Positions 30,358 through 41,185 of a DNA stretch of 64,000 bases are shown here, in pieces. Made by a program: the position numbers and the translations under genes. Location of the stretch: the NCBI GenBank assembly GCA_028753945.1, contig JAPNXP010000001.1, positions 7,120,501-7,184,500 on the forward strand, read 5' to 3'. How positions within the stretch are numbered: position 1 is the first letter of the stretch; the number at the start of each line of letters is the position of its first letter. This DNA comes from Hexactinellida sp. DTS-2022. Lineage: Eukaryota; Porifera; Hexactinellida. The notes under the pieces are model-generated. The model did no database searches. It was not told the DNA's origin and saw only the letters and a program-made list of their open reading frames with translations.

Positions 30358-30790
30358 CTACAACTTATCGGAACTAGAACTATGCTTAATGTCACTTCTC
30401 TTCTTCCTCTCCTCCATTCTCTTCTTTAGTTCCACATTGCGCTGACTTAGTTCCAACTGTGCCTTACTAGGCACTGCATCTTTAGGCGATACAGGCGGGA
30501 GTTTGGGCAGAGATTCCAGTTTCCAAATAGGATTATTGGATCTGGCATTTATTTGCAAGAATCTCATTGTTTGAGCTGAGTAACTTTCTCTCTCTTGCCT
30601 ATCTCCAGCCGAGAGGGGACCTTGTATCTGTTTAAAATGTATAATATAGGCTATAGGACACGATATGCCGCTAACCTACCCGTGTGACCTCAGATGGTGT
30701 CGGGGTGGCAACCTTCATGCTAGCATATGCTAACAACACAACACCAGATATCAGTGCAACTGGTTTAGCTAATTTGGACAAACTCTCCAT
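30358..30790 (-). CDS. UQCC3: UQCC3-like mitochondrial membrane protein, copy A (two exons)
   Basis: Exon 1 is 30680-30790 (ATG, 37 codons), the intron 30628-30679 is only 52 bp (donor GTAGGT, acceptor TTTAAACAG), and exon 2 is 30358-30627. The product is 126 residues: an N-terminal hydrophobic segment (about residues 10-28), then MKVATPTPSEVTR, a charged stretch, RFLQINARSNNPIWK and a basic Lys/Arg-rich tail. A short membrane anchor followed by TP and later NPIWK matches UQCC3/CBP4, a small inner-membrane factor for cytochrome b and complex III assembly. The family call is tentative because these proteins are short. The neighbouring gene is a paralog with identical structure. Confidence 0.6.
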
Positions 30791-30971
30791 ATGTACTTGC
30801 TATGTTGCCATTAATGAAAATAATATTATGATATTAATCAGTAGTTCCTTTAAATTAAAGAAACTACTGAAATAACAAATTGGATTACTGGACCATGGAT
30901 AATAATAAAGTATTCAACCATGATTAAAACATTTGCCAGAACAGTATTCTGAAGTAGTATATATGATACAA

Positions 30972-31431
30972 TTATTCGAACTTAGTAGACTGAATATCCT
31001 GTAACATTTTATGTGAGCTAGACCCTTGTTTAGCATTCCTGTTCTTCAGTTCTTCACTTCTCTTCCTCAGTTCGATATTACGCTCAGTTAGTTGCGATTG
31101 CACCTTACTGGGTGTTAAGTTCTTATGCGATAAAGATGTCATCTGAGGAGGAGGGTCAAATTTCCAAATTGGGTTATCTGACATTGCATTTGCTTTTAAG
31201 AATCTCATCAACTGGGCGTTGTGTTTGGCTTTAGCTTGCTTTTCTTCGGGTGACATAGGTCCGTATTTCTATTCAGAGAAGTGTTCAATAGGACTATACA
31301 TTAGTATGCTGTTAGCTTACCCGTGTGATGTCGGACGGGGTCGGGGTTATGACCTTCATACTCACATATCCCAGAAGTAACATGCCGGATAGCAGAGCAA
31401 CTGGTGTAGCTATTTTCAGCACAGTCTCCAT
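30972..31431 (-). CDS. UQCC3: UQCC3-like mitochondrial membrane protein, copy B (two exons)
   Basis: Exon 1 is 31321-31431 (ATG, 37 codons), the intron 31269-31320 is 52 bp (donor GTAAGC, acceptor ATTCTGAATAG when read on the minus strand from 31275), and exon 2 is 30972-31268. The product is 135 residues: a hydrophobic segment, MKVITPTPSDITR, KYGPMSPEEKQAKAKHNAQL, MRFLKANAMSDNPIWK, and a charged tail. Exon 1 has exactly the same length as in copy A, and the splice site falls after the same TR residues, so the two genes arose by tandem duplication. Copy B keeps the family pattern better and may be the ancestral-function copy; that is inference. Confidence 0.62.
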
Positions 31432-31552
31432 CTGTGATTGATACTAATTACAGTATTCTGTTATTTGGATAGTAAACAGATACAAACAAAGCAAACATTG
31501 CATCAATTAAAATATACTATTTTAGAAGAAATAAAGTAAATACTTAGGCCTA

Positions 31553-31936
31553 GGCCACTGTTAATGACAATATTGTTTCAGCTCCACACGAAGTCTATCA
31601 GAGGATGCGGGCGGGCGGCATCCCATTGTCATTATCTCATTATTTATGACGACATAGTTAATAATTATCTGAGCAAATATTCTAATTTGCGAGTGCTTAT
31701 TGATAAAATATGCAATCGTTGGGTAATAATGCTTGTTATAGGTTCTGATTTTGTTACTAGCTAATTATGGCTATTTTATTGAGTGTGTCCTACAATAAAA
31801 TTGGCAACGAACAGAGGCCTTACTTGAAATGTAGGTGTATAATAATGGGAATAATGACAATATTGACAATATTCGTGCGGGAGTGAAATCTAACGCGGGC
31901 GGTGGAGCTGAAACAAGATTCCAACAAACAGTGGTC
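31553..31936. mobile_element. PIF/Harbinger-like MITE, copy 2
   Basis: Ends GGCCACTGTTA and CAAACAGTGGTC; nearly the same sequence throughout as 394-755. The flanks CTA and TTA resemble a mutated 3-bp TWA target. It sits about 120 bp upstream of UQCC3-like copy B, hence in or next to its promoter. Confidence 0.7.
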
Positions 31937-32124
31937 TTACCTTATTATTATTATATTGAGAGCTATTCTACATCCTAGAATACTGAGAATGTCTATTTGG
32001 TTATAGGAGGTACATGGGCCTAAGGTAGTAGCCGGTGTCAAAGTAGATCCCATAACCACGAAAATGATTGTCAGACTCCAAACAAAATTTTCAGGAAACA
32101 AGATCCTTCTATTAAATAAGGCGT

Positions 32125-32290
32125 TCATGACATGTCGAAAAATCCAAAATTGCAGCTTGTGCCGAAGGTATTTCGCTTTGGAGGCGCTACTAGTTACCCA
32201 ACCACCAAATGTAGTGCTCCAAAGGGAAATGCGCCGGCACAGGCTGCAATTTGGGATTTTTACTGTGCCGACTATACTATACTATAGTGG
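32125..32290. mobile_element. MITE with AATCCAAAATTGCAGC arms
   Basis: Arms AAAAATCCAAAATTGCAGC and GCTGCAATTTGGGATTTTT enclose a palindromic centre. The right side carries GTGCCGACTATACTATA. Related copies occur twice inside the hAT element at about 43270-43420 and 44815-44960. Confidence 0.65.
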
Positions 32291-32903
32291 GCCAGTATTG
32301 AAATCACTGCCTTTAAATCTAAATGGTTTGTTTTTTTGTTTGTTGTTTGTTTGTTCGGAATTGATTGAGAAACTGGGTAAGAGCTACAGACTTGAAATTT
32401 GTCAGGGAGGTGGGTAACTACGTATCTAGAAACAAGTTCTAATATCAAAGAAAAATATTCACATCTTCAATCTCAAAAGGTAACAAAACCTTTAGCCAAT
32501 TAAATTCGATCGTGGCACATTATGGATTAGCAGCTAGCATTCAATTAGTATAAATTGATTTAGTGTCTCTAACATTTGTTAAGCGTGCATTATAGAATGC
32601 CAATCTGAAACTGCAATTTAATTGGGCGAGAGAAAAATAATAAATCCAATCAATTATTTGTAATTTACATGTTTTAAAGGGTCGTGGCCGCTTACTTCCA
32701 ACGACTATACATATATGGAGTAATTAAGTAAGCTGATTCCAAATATGATGTTGTTAACAACCCATGTGTATATATTTGTTGTTTAGATGTAGACGTTATA
32801 AGGAATTTACATACGTTACTTCTGTTATTTGTTGGTTGGGATATATGAGGCACCAGAAGGGTGCTCTCTGCAGCCGCGCAGCGAAAGCAAGCGAAGCGCG
32901 CTT
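32291..32903. other. No gene seen; Helitron-like fragments
   Basis: Near 32340-32420 there is TTTGTTTGTTCGGAATTGAT-type sequence similar to the Helitron 5' region. Near 32872-32903 there is an AGCAAGCGAAGCGCG tail remnant. No coding region recognised. Confidence 0.45.
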
Positions 32904-33570
32904 GTATATGTTGCAGGCCAAATGCGTTTCCAGGCGAAACGCGTTTCGCCTAGGCCAAACGCGTTTCGCCTGAGAAAAGACGCCAAACGCGTTTCGCCTA
33001 GGCCAATCGCGTTTCCATTTTAATATAATCCTCATGGGTGTCTATTATTAGATATTGAAATCACTATATGCTATTTATCGTTGATGTGGTAATTAGAGGC
33101 TATTATTAAGCAGTTAATTAAGATCATCCAAGCTCTTCCTTTTCATTCATACACGTATTTAATTATTATTTATTTATACGAATTAACCTAACCTTCGTTA
33201 TAGTATAGTATTTTATTATTATAATTCATTATTAATTAAGGATCAATACAATTTACACAAATTTTAATACTGAGTACTGTGAGTAGCGAATTTTTATATC
33301 TAAGTGGCCGATTTTGTGATTAGTATCTTATGTGACTTATTAACTTATTAATTTTCCAAGTTTGGTTGATTGCTTGTTATGCTAAATGTTTGGGGCAATT
33401 GGGGCCGTCGACATTTCAAAAGTGGCCTGCATATTCCTACCATGTTCCACTTGTGGCACAGGTGGCACAAATTTAAAGTGACTAAGTTAAAAACTAATTG
33501 TAGGAATATTTATTGTAAGGTGTCTCAAGTAATTTATTTGTCAACAGTATGACATTTAATGGGTGTACAA

Positions 33571-34714
33571 CAGTGGCGTAGCCAGGGAGGGGCCAGACGG
33601 GGCCAGGCCCCGGTTAGCGCGGTTGAGGCTTGGGGCCCGACCGGCTCAGGATTTCAATCCTGGGACGCTGCTGAAATACATAGTCAGGGCCTGCTGCAAA
33701 GGCGCATCTAGGACAAGGAAACATATTCTTCGTGGATACCGTTACTTTACTGTCCTATTATTGTTCAAACCAAATACTCTCGTTCAAAATCTAATTACTC
33801 TCATACTTTCTCGAGCTTTTCTTTTCAAAAGTGTGCAACCTCTATTATCCGAACTATGTACAGTACCCTACCAAAAGTATTCGTACGCCGCCGATAAATT
33901 CTGAATTTTAATTATAGATTTGCTGTCGAATGAAATCATACAATTAGCTAAAGGCTCGCACAAGGGTGGGGTTGGTTAACCGATGAAGCTACGGTTACAA
34001 TTCGATTTCTCGCCACGGTTAACTGGTAAACCGCCCATCCTACTCAATACTATAAATCCTTTATAAATTTTGATTATACTACAGAATAAGACTCAGCTCA
34101 GGCTCAGCTGTATATAGTATAACCGCATAAGTATAATAACTGATACATTTCGTGCTTTAGATAAATTTAAATCAATGTTTTCTAAGAAAATTTATAAGTG
34201 GTGATGAGAATAGATTTTGGACTACATATTCTGATAAAATTCAAAAAGATTTAATACTCTATACATTAATTTCCCAATAACTCTGCTGATATTCAACAGA
34301 CCGGCTAACTGGTTAATAAAATCTCTAACCGTTAACCGAATCCAGCCTTGCCTGCAGGAGCAGGTGCGGCAGGTGTGGCCTTGACTGCAACAATATTTTA
34401 GAAAGCCGCATCAATATTCGGGTACCATTTTGAGTCAAACTGAGATTCAATAACTCGACGTCACTTCGCCGCACCAATAATAATTTCCTTGCTATGAGCC
34501 TGTATGAGATTGTGCTTAATAATGGAAGGTAATTATTGTATCTGTAATAACTGCACACAAATTACGAGAGTTGTTGAGATTAGTACCACAGAACAACCGT
34601 GAAGCGGTTGCTCTGTGGAAATTAGAGGTGTCGAAGCGACCGAGCAAGCGTTGTACGCTAGTATTATATAATATTATAGTTAAAATACTTTGTTGTATGG
34701 GATGCCGTATCCCC

Positions 34715-34762
<48 letters not shown>

Positions 34763-34990
34763 GAATGATTGTATGACTAGTAGCAGCAAGAACAATAATG
34801 CCCTGGTTTTCACATAAACTCTATGAAAGATTTTACGGGGGGTTAGGGTCACACCCCCAAGCCCACTCTAGATCGCTCGCTACGCTCGCTGCGATAAAAT
34901 TTTGACTCCCCTAGATTTTCTTCTGGATACGCATGGGTGAGTGCCCCATGTATGTGCCCAGGTTGACCTCAAGGTCTGGCTACGCCACTG
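33571..34990. mobile_element. hAT-type element with CAGTGGCGTAGCCAG ends
   Basis: A 1.42-kb element inside the foldback. Ends are CAGTGGCGTAGCCAG and CTGGCTACGCCACTG. The flanks GTGTACAA (33563-33570) and GTGTACTA (34991-34998) match at 7 of 8 bases. It includes a TAT microsatellite and Helitron-tail-like GCGACCGAGCAAGCG near 34636. No transposase frame is seen. Confidence 0.8.
34712..34763. repeat. (TAT)n microsatellite
   Basis: About 17 uninterrupted trinucleotide units. Confidence 0.95.
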
Positions 34991-34999
34991 GTGTACTAT

Positions 35000-35985
35000 G
35001 AGACCTATCTAATAGCTGTGTTCTGGATACACAACTAACGCAACCATGATTCAAAGCGGATCATCGCCCTGTGTAGCATCCCAGATTATACCCCCACCAG
35101 AATATACCCGGTGTATAACTAGCCCTAGCCTAGTTTGTACCCCAGGGGTTAAACTGGGCTAGCCCAGAATATTCCTCCTATCTTCGTTTATAATAGCATG
35201 TGCAAAATATAGATTGTTTGGTGTAATCTATGATAGCATTATGTTGTATAAGTTACGGACTGTCTCATAAATAGGAAACCGCCTCAGAGTTCATTCAGTC
35301 GACAATATATATTTACTAAGTTGATTAATCTTAAGATCGATCTTAAGTCTTAAGGTCGATCTTAAGTCTTAAGACCGATCTTAGTTAAGATCGATCTTAG
35401 TGAATACTGCAGCTGACTGTACTTGTTTACCTTATTTAACTTTTGGAAGTTAGTTATATCTCAAATTTAAATTCGGTTTCTATTCTCCTAACGCTTTAAT
35501 ACAATGCGAATAACAAACACAGATGTCCTCCCGACAGCAATTATCCCATATCCTAACAGCTGACACAGTATCAGGGTGTTATCCAGGCGTGCTGCGTGCG
35601 CCCAAAGGAGCTTAATTTGGCAGGATTTTTATCTAGGCGTACAATATCGAGAGTTCCTCCCATAGACTTAATACAAGTTGACTAATCTAGGCGTACTAAA
35701 TGAAAACTGAACGAGCTCTAACAAAATCTAGGAGCGGGGTAATTTTTCCTGGATGAAAGCCTGCACAGTATCATGTTGAAAACTATAGAATCGCTACAAT
35801 AACTACATATATTACTTACAAATCTATTTCACTAGCATCATCTTATGCCATCTCTCTAAGTCCATTTTCCGTGGCATTTTTGATGGAGGAAAAACATAGT
35901 TACTAAACAAAGACTAAAGTGATAGAAATGTATAATATTGGGATGATATGCAAACACTTAAAATTAGTTGTCAGTATGTAATAGT
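35000..35985. other. Foldback interior, right part; palindrome cluster
   Basis: Part of the interior of the 32904-36420 element. At 35322-35400 there is a cluster of CTTAAGATCGATCTTAAG-type palindromes (four interlocking units). No coding region recognised. Confidence 0.5.
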
Positions 35986-36586
35986 AATGCTACATAAGTC
36001 AAATAAGTCACATCGGCCACTTAGATATAAAAATTCGCTACTCACAGTACTCAGTATTAAAATTTGTGTAGATTGTATTGATCCTTAATTAATAATGAAT
36101 TATAATAATAAAATACTATACTATAACGAAGGTTAGGTTAATTCGTATAAATAAATAATAATTAAATACGTGTATGAATGAAAAGGAAGAGCTTGGATGA
36201 TCTTAATTAACTGCTTAATAATAGCCTCTAATTACCACATCAACGATAAATAGCATATAGTGATTTCAATATCTAATAATAGACACCCATGAGGATTATA
36301 TTAAAATGGAAACGCGATTGGCCTAGGCGAAACGCGTTTGGCGTCTTTTCTCAGGCGAAACGCGTTTGGCCTAGGCGAAACGCGTTTCGCCTGGAAACGC
36401 ATATGGCCTGCAACATATACATAATAATAATAATAATACACATACAACGTTATTTGGCAATAATTTAGCAGGGGGGTATGTCCGGGGCACGAAATCTTAC
36501 CAGGGGGGCATTGCCCCGGGGCGAGGAATTCTACCAGGGGGGGGCATTGCCCCCCTATGCCCCCCCCGTGGCGACGTCCCTGACAC

Positions 36587-36654
36587 CAACCGCGAAGCGG
36601 TTGGTGTGTGGTTGTGTTCTGCCGCGAAGCGACCTAGCAAGCGAAGCGCGCTAG
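36587..36654 (+). mobile_element. Helitron 3' terminus with perfect hairpin
   Basis: A hairpin with stem CACCAACCGC / GCGGTTGGTG and loop GAA (36587-36609) is followed by the tail GCCGCGAAGCGACC, AGCAAGCGAAGCGCG and a terminal CTAG at 36651-36654 before a T. A subterminal hairpin and CTRR end are diagnostic of Helitrons. The body upstream is not the family core, so it is truncated or rearranged. Confidence 0.75.
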
Positions 36655-37218
36655 TACTATTAAAACACAAACATTTATGTGTGTATAATACATGGATGTG
36701 AAGTTAGCAGCGAGAATAGCAGCGAATAACGAGCATCATATTCACACTCATAACTTCCCAATGCATTATTAGATTGTGCTGAAATTTTATTCCCACACAT
36801 TTCACGAGTGTAGCTTTGCACCATTTCAATTGTTAATACATACCATCCCAAACCACGTGACAGTGACTATGCAAAAATGGCCAATATTTACTATATATTC
36901 CCCACTCAAGTCGAGTGAGCATGATATTCACACTCATAACTTCCCAATGCATTATCAGATTGTGCTGAAATTGTATTCCCACACATTTCACGAGTGTAGC
37001 TTTGCACCATTTCAATTGTTAACACATACCATCCCAAACCACGTGACAGTGACTATGCAAATTTACATGAAATTTCTATTGTAATGTAATATTGCCTATT
37101 AATTAGTGTGACTGTTTAATAGTCGTACATAAGCGAAAAATCATTTGATACTAATGTTACTTGTATTTCTACATGATATACTCATACTACACTACTTCTA
37201 AAGATAGATAAAATACTT

Positions 37219-39518
37219 TCATTTATTACTAAATTTAGGTATTTCTTTGACCTTGACCACTGGTTGAAAATGACTCATATACAACCTCAAATAAATCCTG
37301 CTTTCAGTCAATTCATGAACAGAATGCCGGTCGTTAAAGCCATATCCTGAAAATTTCATCCAATTCTCGGCAATGGCATTAGTATATGTCATGCTTGGAT
37401 AGTTAGGATATAATTGTGGACCTAGTATTAATCCTGACCAGAGAGGACATATTGGCATGTAATACGTGACTAAAAATTTCGGGAAATCAGGTAGAAAATG
37501 CAAATTAGTTTGAATGTTATGTACCCGCTTTTTGCTTTCTAATTTTGAAATTACTTGTATGCAATTTTGTAATTCACTTTGAAAATGTATACCGAAAGGC
37601 GATCTCGTTCTATATGTATTACCATCCCCTAAACTATTAGGAAGTTCTTCATCTAGCTCTGGTAAATATTCTAGATCGACATTAAACTCTTCACTGCTAA
37701 TGCTGATAGCATTGTCGAGTTTGTCGAAATATTTTTGGATCTCAGGATATAAATTCTTACTTAGACTTATCATACAAAGGGAAATAAAAAGTTGATTCAT
37801 TTCATCGAATATTGTACAACTAACCATTCGAGCCATTATAAACATAATTTTTTGCTTCCGTTGTTTGTCTAATTGAAAGTTATGCCCCAGTTTATAACTA
37901 AAGCGATTCATAACGTGTGCTGTACAAATATGAATTATAGTTTTGGGAGAATGAGTACTTGATGAATGTGTCTGAATATATTGCCAACAAGTATTGAGAT
38001 AATTTTCTAAAGTTTCTTTGCAGAAACTGTAGCAAACGCTGTGAAGCATTGCCCAACTATAATCAACTTCAATATGATTGGGCACTATTAGTTTATTAGT
38101 AACTTTTTTGACATCATATAACCATCGATTAAGAAAATTTGAAATTTCTACATTTGTTTGTTCACTGGATATCATTTCGGCAAGTGGTATTGGGCTGACC
38201 CTGGCTTCGGGATGTTTTACTGACAAAGCATAGTACAAGATCTTTTTCTGAAATTTATCTAACTTTCTGATTACAGAACCAGTTGCATCGAAATGCAAAG
38301 TTAAACACCCTTTTTCCAAGTATTTCAACAACAGGATCTGTTCTTCACTATATAAGTGAATCATTAATGGAGTATGGCAGAGCATTTGGACATAGCCATT
38401 GAGATGATTTCCTACGATAGTACTTGCATATGACATTTTGGTAATAACTATATCTTGCCATGGATCGTTGTCTAATCTCGACTTTGCTAAGTGTTGAGAT
38501 TTTACTTTTCTAAGTAGATCAGTTGAATGTAAATAATTGAAGTTTCCATGTTTTGCAACAGATATTTTTTCTGAATCAGTGAATAGTGAATAATGATAAT
38601 TAGAGGGACTAGAATTTTCAAGTTGTTTTGCTACAACCTCTCTATTATCACCTACTAAAAGACGGCTATATGAACAACGATGAGAAAAATGCTCCATTGA
38701 AATTGATCCGGTAACAACATACTTTATCCTCAAACCTTTGTTTTCTAACGTTTCAGGCGTTTCCATTACAAATTTAAAGCTAAAACATTTGCTAAATTTG
38801 CAGGTTGCTGCTGCAACAAAAAATGGACAATTCCGTACCATATACCTTTTGTTGATCCTGTTGTATAAAAATTTGATTACACAAATAGGGTAATAACTTG
38901 CAATTTTATCATTAAAAATATTCGTCCATCCTGGTTTTAGCGTATTTTTTGACCATTTTGGATAAATAAGGTCCCATTCTTGCCTGGATAATTCAAATTC
39001 TCCTCGTTTTATTTCTTCAACATCATCAAGTGAATCTAGATTTATACCATCACTGTTTGCACTAGTCGGTAAATCTAGTGATGAAGATTCAAATTCTCTA
39101 ATTGATTTCGAACAATTGACTTTTTCTAATTCTATAACCTCATTATCCAAGCTAATCTTTGGAATTTTTGATACTTCGGAGGATGAAATAATTTCGAATT
39201 GTGAAGAAATTATATGAGGTAAATTAGAAATTGGAATGCTAATGGGTAAAGTCAATGTATTTGCATGGAAGATTCTCTTTACCTGTGATTGAATATTGTA
39301 TCTGTTGTTTCGCCATAAATTCATAAGCTTTGCACGCAGTTCTAAGCGATTTCGTCCATATACTAATTTACACCACTTTCCCCAAATGGAATAGGGATCA
39401 CGCCAATTTCGACAGTCAAGGTTATCTATGTTCTGAAATTCATCTGATATTAATATTTGCATGGCATTAATAATCTTGGCTGGTGCATTATGGCATGGAA
39501 TAGATCTCTCAAACTTTT
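37219..39518 (-). CDS. Mutator-like (FB-NOF type) transposase, main exon
   Basis: An uninterrupted frame of about 765 codons. The ATG at 39462 is possible, but coding-like sequence (KFERSIPCHNAPAKIINAM) continues upstream to an acceptor TATTAATAG at 39519-39521, so the exon probably starts at 39518. Numbering from 39462, a Cys-rich segment (CPFFVAAATCKFSKC, about 210-225) precedes the catalytic core: LHFDATGSVI at about 388 (first D), NHIEVDYSWAMLHSV at about 463 (second D) and IHICTAHVMNRF at about 508, matching the D-x-D plus C-x2-H layout of Mutator-like transposases. A YTNAIAENWMK block near 695 is a candidate for the final Glu region. No stop or frameshift is seen, so it may be functional. 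Confidence 0.8.
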
Positions 39519-39608
39519 CTATTAATAAAAATATGATTAAATCACTAATTAGTTCTAATTAAGCCACAATGTAAAATTCAGCAATTTATTAATTTACACA
39601 TTACTTAC

Positions 39609-39644
39609 CACGATTCATTGGTCCAGGATTCAATTCAATATCTC
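39609..39644 (-). CDS. Candidate upstream mini-exon of the MULE transposase with a 2A-like motif
   Basis: Between an acceptor TTATTTGTAG and a donor GTAAGT (39603-39608), the sequence reads A-GAT-ATT-GAA..CGT-G, giving DIELNPGPMNR. The phase matches the next exon (the split codon becomes GAA), so the joined peptide reads DIELNPGPMNREKFERSIP. DIELNPGP fits the D-V/I-E-x-N-P-G-P ribosome-skipping consensus. The exon is short and further upstream exons were not found, so this is tentative. Confidence 0.45.
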
Positions 39645-40682
39645 TACAAATAATCGAAAATTTTGAGAATAGTATTAAATATAATTATGCGATGTTAAGT
39701 TGAAAAATAGTGGGTAATCAAAATTATTATTTATATACTAGTACACGTAGTACTAAATATGATACTATTAATAATCATCACGAAACCATACAAAATACTT
39801 ATCTGTAAATAATAATAGCAGTCAATGAAACCAAAGTAATGATATCGTATGGAATTATCACCATTGGTATCCAAATCTGATGAAATTTTATTAATAGAAA
39901 TTTCATTCTAATTTACATAGTAACTGCAGTTGCGTCGGAAGCTCATGAATAGTGGGGCGGCCATTTTCAGTATGGTAATAAAAAGTGGAGCGGCTCAGCT
40001 AGCTCACTAGCCATAGAACTAACATTATTTCTTAGAAATAGTGCTTTAATTCTAATAAATATTCTTATAAATAGTGCCTTTCTAATAAATAAAGCCGCTG
40101 CAGCTCAAACGCCTATGAACTGTCACGTGGTTTGGGATGGTATGTGTTAACAATTGAAATGGTGCAAAGCTACACTCGTGAAATGTGTGTGAATAAAATT
40201 TCAGCACAATCTGATAATGCATTGGGAAGTTATGAGTGTGAATATCATGCTCACTCGACTTGAGTGGGGAATATATAGTAAATATTGGCCATTTTTGCAT
40301 AGTCACTGTCACGTGGTTTGGGATGGTATGTATTAACAATTGAAATGGTGCAAAGCTACACTCGTGAAATGTTGGGGAATAAAATTTCAGCACAATCTGA
40401 TAATGCATTGGGAAGTTATGAGTGTGAATATCATGCTCACTCGACTTGAGTGGGGAATATATAGTAAATATTGGCCATTTTTGCATAGTCACTGTCACGT
40501 GGTTTGGGATGGTATGTATTAACAATTGAAATGGTGCAAAGCTACACTCGTGAAATGTGTGGGAATAAAATTTCAGCACAATCTAATAATGCATTGGGAA
40601 GTTATGAGTGTGAATATCATGCTCGTTATTCGCTGCTATTCTCGCTGCTAACTTCACATCCATGTATAATACTGTATATGTA

Positions 40683-40936
40683 CAGGTAAACCTCCCAAAG
40701 CGGGACCTCCGAGTAGCGGCAACCTCCGAGAAGCGGCACAAAATCATTCTCCCGATGGGTGCCGCTTTGGGACAGGGGCGTCGCACGGCTAAGAAAAGTC
40801 TCCGGCCCAACAGTTAAAGTGGTCCGGCTAAAGCAGGACCCTCCTATTATATAATATAGTACAAGAAAAGAAAACTGGTCCGGCCAAAGCCGGACCTGCC
40901 GGACCGCGTGCTACGCCTGTGTGGGAGGTTTACCTG
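40683..40936. mobile_element. pogo-like MITE, CAGGTAAACCTCCC family
   Basis: A 254-bp element with ends CAGGTAAACCTCCC and GGGAGGTTTACCTG, flanked by TA (40681-40682 and 40937-40938). The interior has AAGCGGGACC and AAGCCGGACC units. It is inserted in the split Helitron. Confidence 0.85.
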
Positions 40937-41185
40937 TATATATATTTGTATGTATGTTCCGAGTTTGTTGAAGAAACTGGACGGTTTTCAAATGTGATTT
41001 TTGGCATATAGGGATAACTTTTGGCACCCGCCAACGAGTTGAGGTTTCCATCGAAATTTCTCACACCTCGACAAGTTATGACGTCATTGTCACATTTCGA
41101 AAAGCTTGAAAATTCACTTAATCGCACATAATTCGCGCCCTTTAATTAAGAGATAAAAATCTGAAAATTTAATAGAACATGTAGA

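Larger units (their letters stand above)
32904..36420. mobile_element. 3.5-kb foldback element
   Basis: The arms (32904 to about 33345, and about 35990-36420) are near-identical inverted copies of about 430 bp, starting GTATATGTTGCAGGCCA. The outer 120 bp of each arm contains several AAACGCGTTTCGCCTAGGCC palindromic units. The interior of about 2.6 kb contains a separate hAT-type insertion and no transposase. No exact flanking duplication is seen. Confidence 0.85.
36692..40663 (-). mobile_element. Autonomous-looking MULE with 186-bp repeats in its inverted termini
   Basis: A 3972-bp element bounded by ATGGATGTGAAGTTAGCAGC and its inverse, with the exact 9-bp target duplication GTATAATAC at 36683-36691 and 40664-40672. 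The terminal arms (36692 to about 37075, and about 40110-40663) contain tandem 186-bp units: two in the left arm and three in the right (register points 40234, 40420 and 40606). The interior encodes a transposase. Long repetitive arms plus a Mutator-type gene is the FB-NOF style of organisation known in Drosophila. Confidence 0.92.
36655..41185 (+). mobile_element. Helitron 5' part, split by a MULE and a pogo-like MITE
   Basis: The pieces 36655-36691, 40673-40682 and 40939-41185 join to give the family 5' start (TACTATTAAAACACAA), TATATATTTGTATGTATGTTCC, and the core up to about 41185, where the copy is truncated. It begins directly after the CTAG of another copy, a tail-to-head arrangement. 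Confidence 0.75.

Noticed and set aside
32796..33035. Open frame in the left foldback arm with KRVWPRRNAF repeats
   Set aside because: Translation of the palindromic GCGTTTCGCC repeats; the same sequence recurs inverted at 36300-36420.
33563..33904. 113-codon frame starting MYNSGVAREGPDGARP
   Set aside because: It starts in the terminal repeat of a hAT-type element and matches no transposase motif.
34571..34768. Open frame ending in poly-Tyr, and its reverse with poly-Ile
   Set aside because: Produced by the TAT microsatellite at 34712-34763.
40082..40579. 165-codon open frame with a 62-residue repeat (and its partner at 36776-37084)
   Set aside because: It is the translation of the 186-bp terminal repeats of the MULE. 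The frame stays open only because 186 is a multiple of three.
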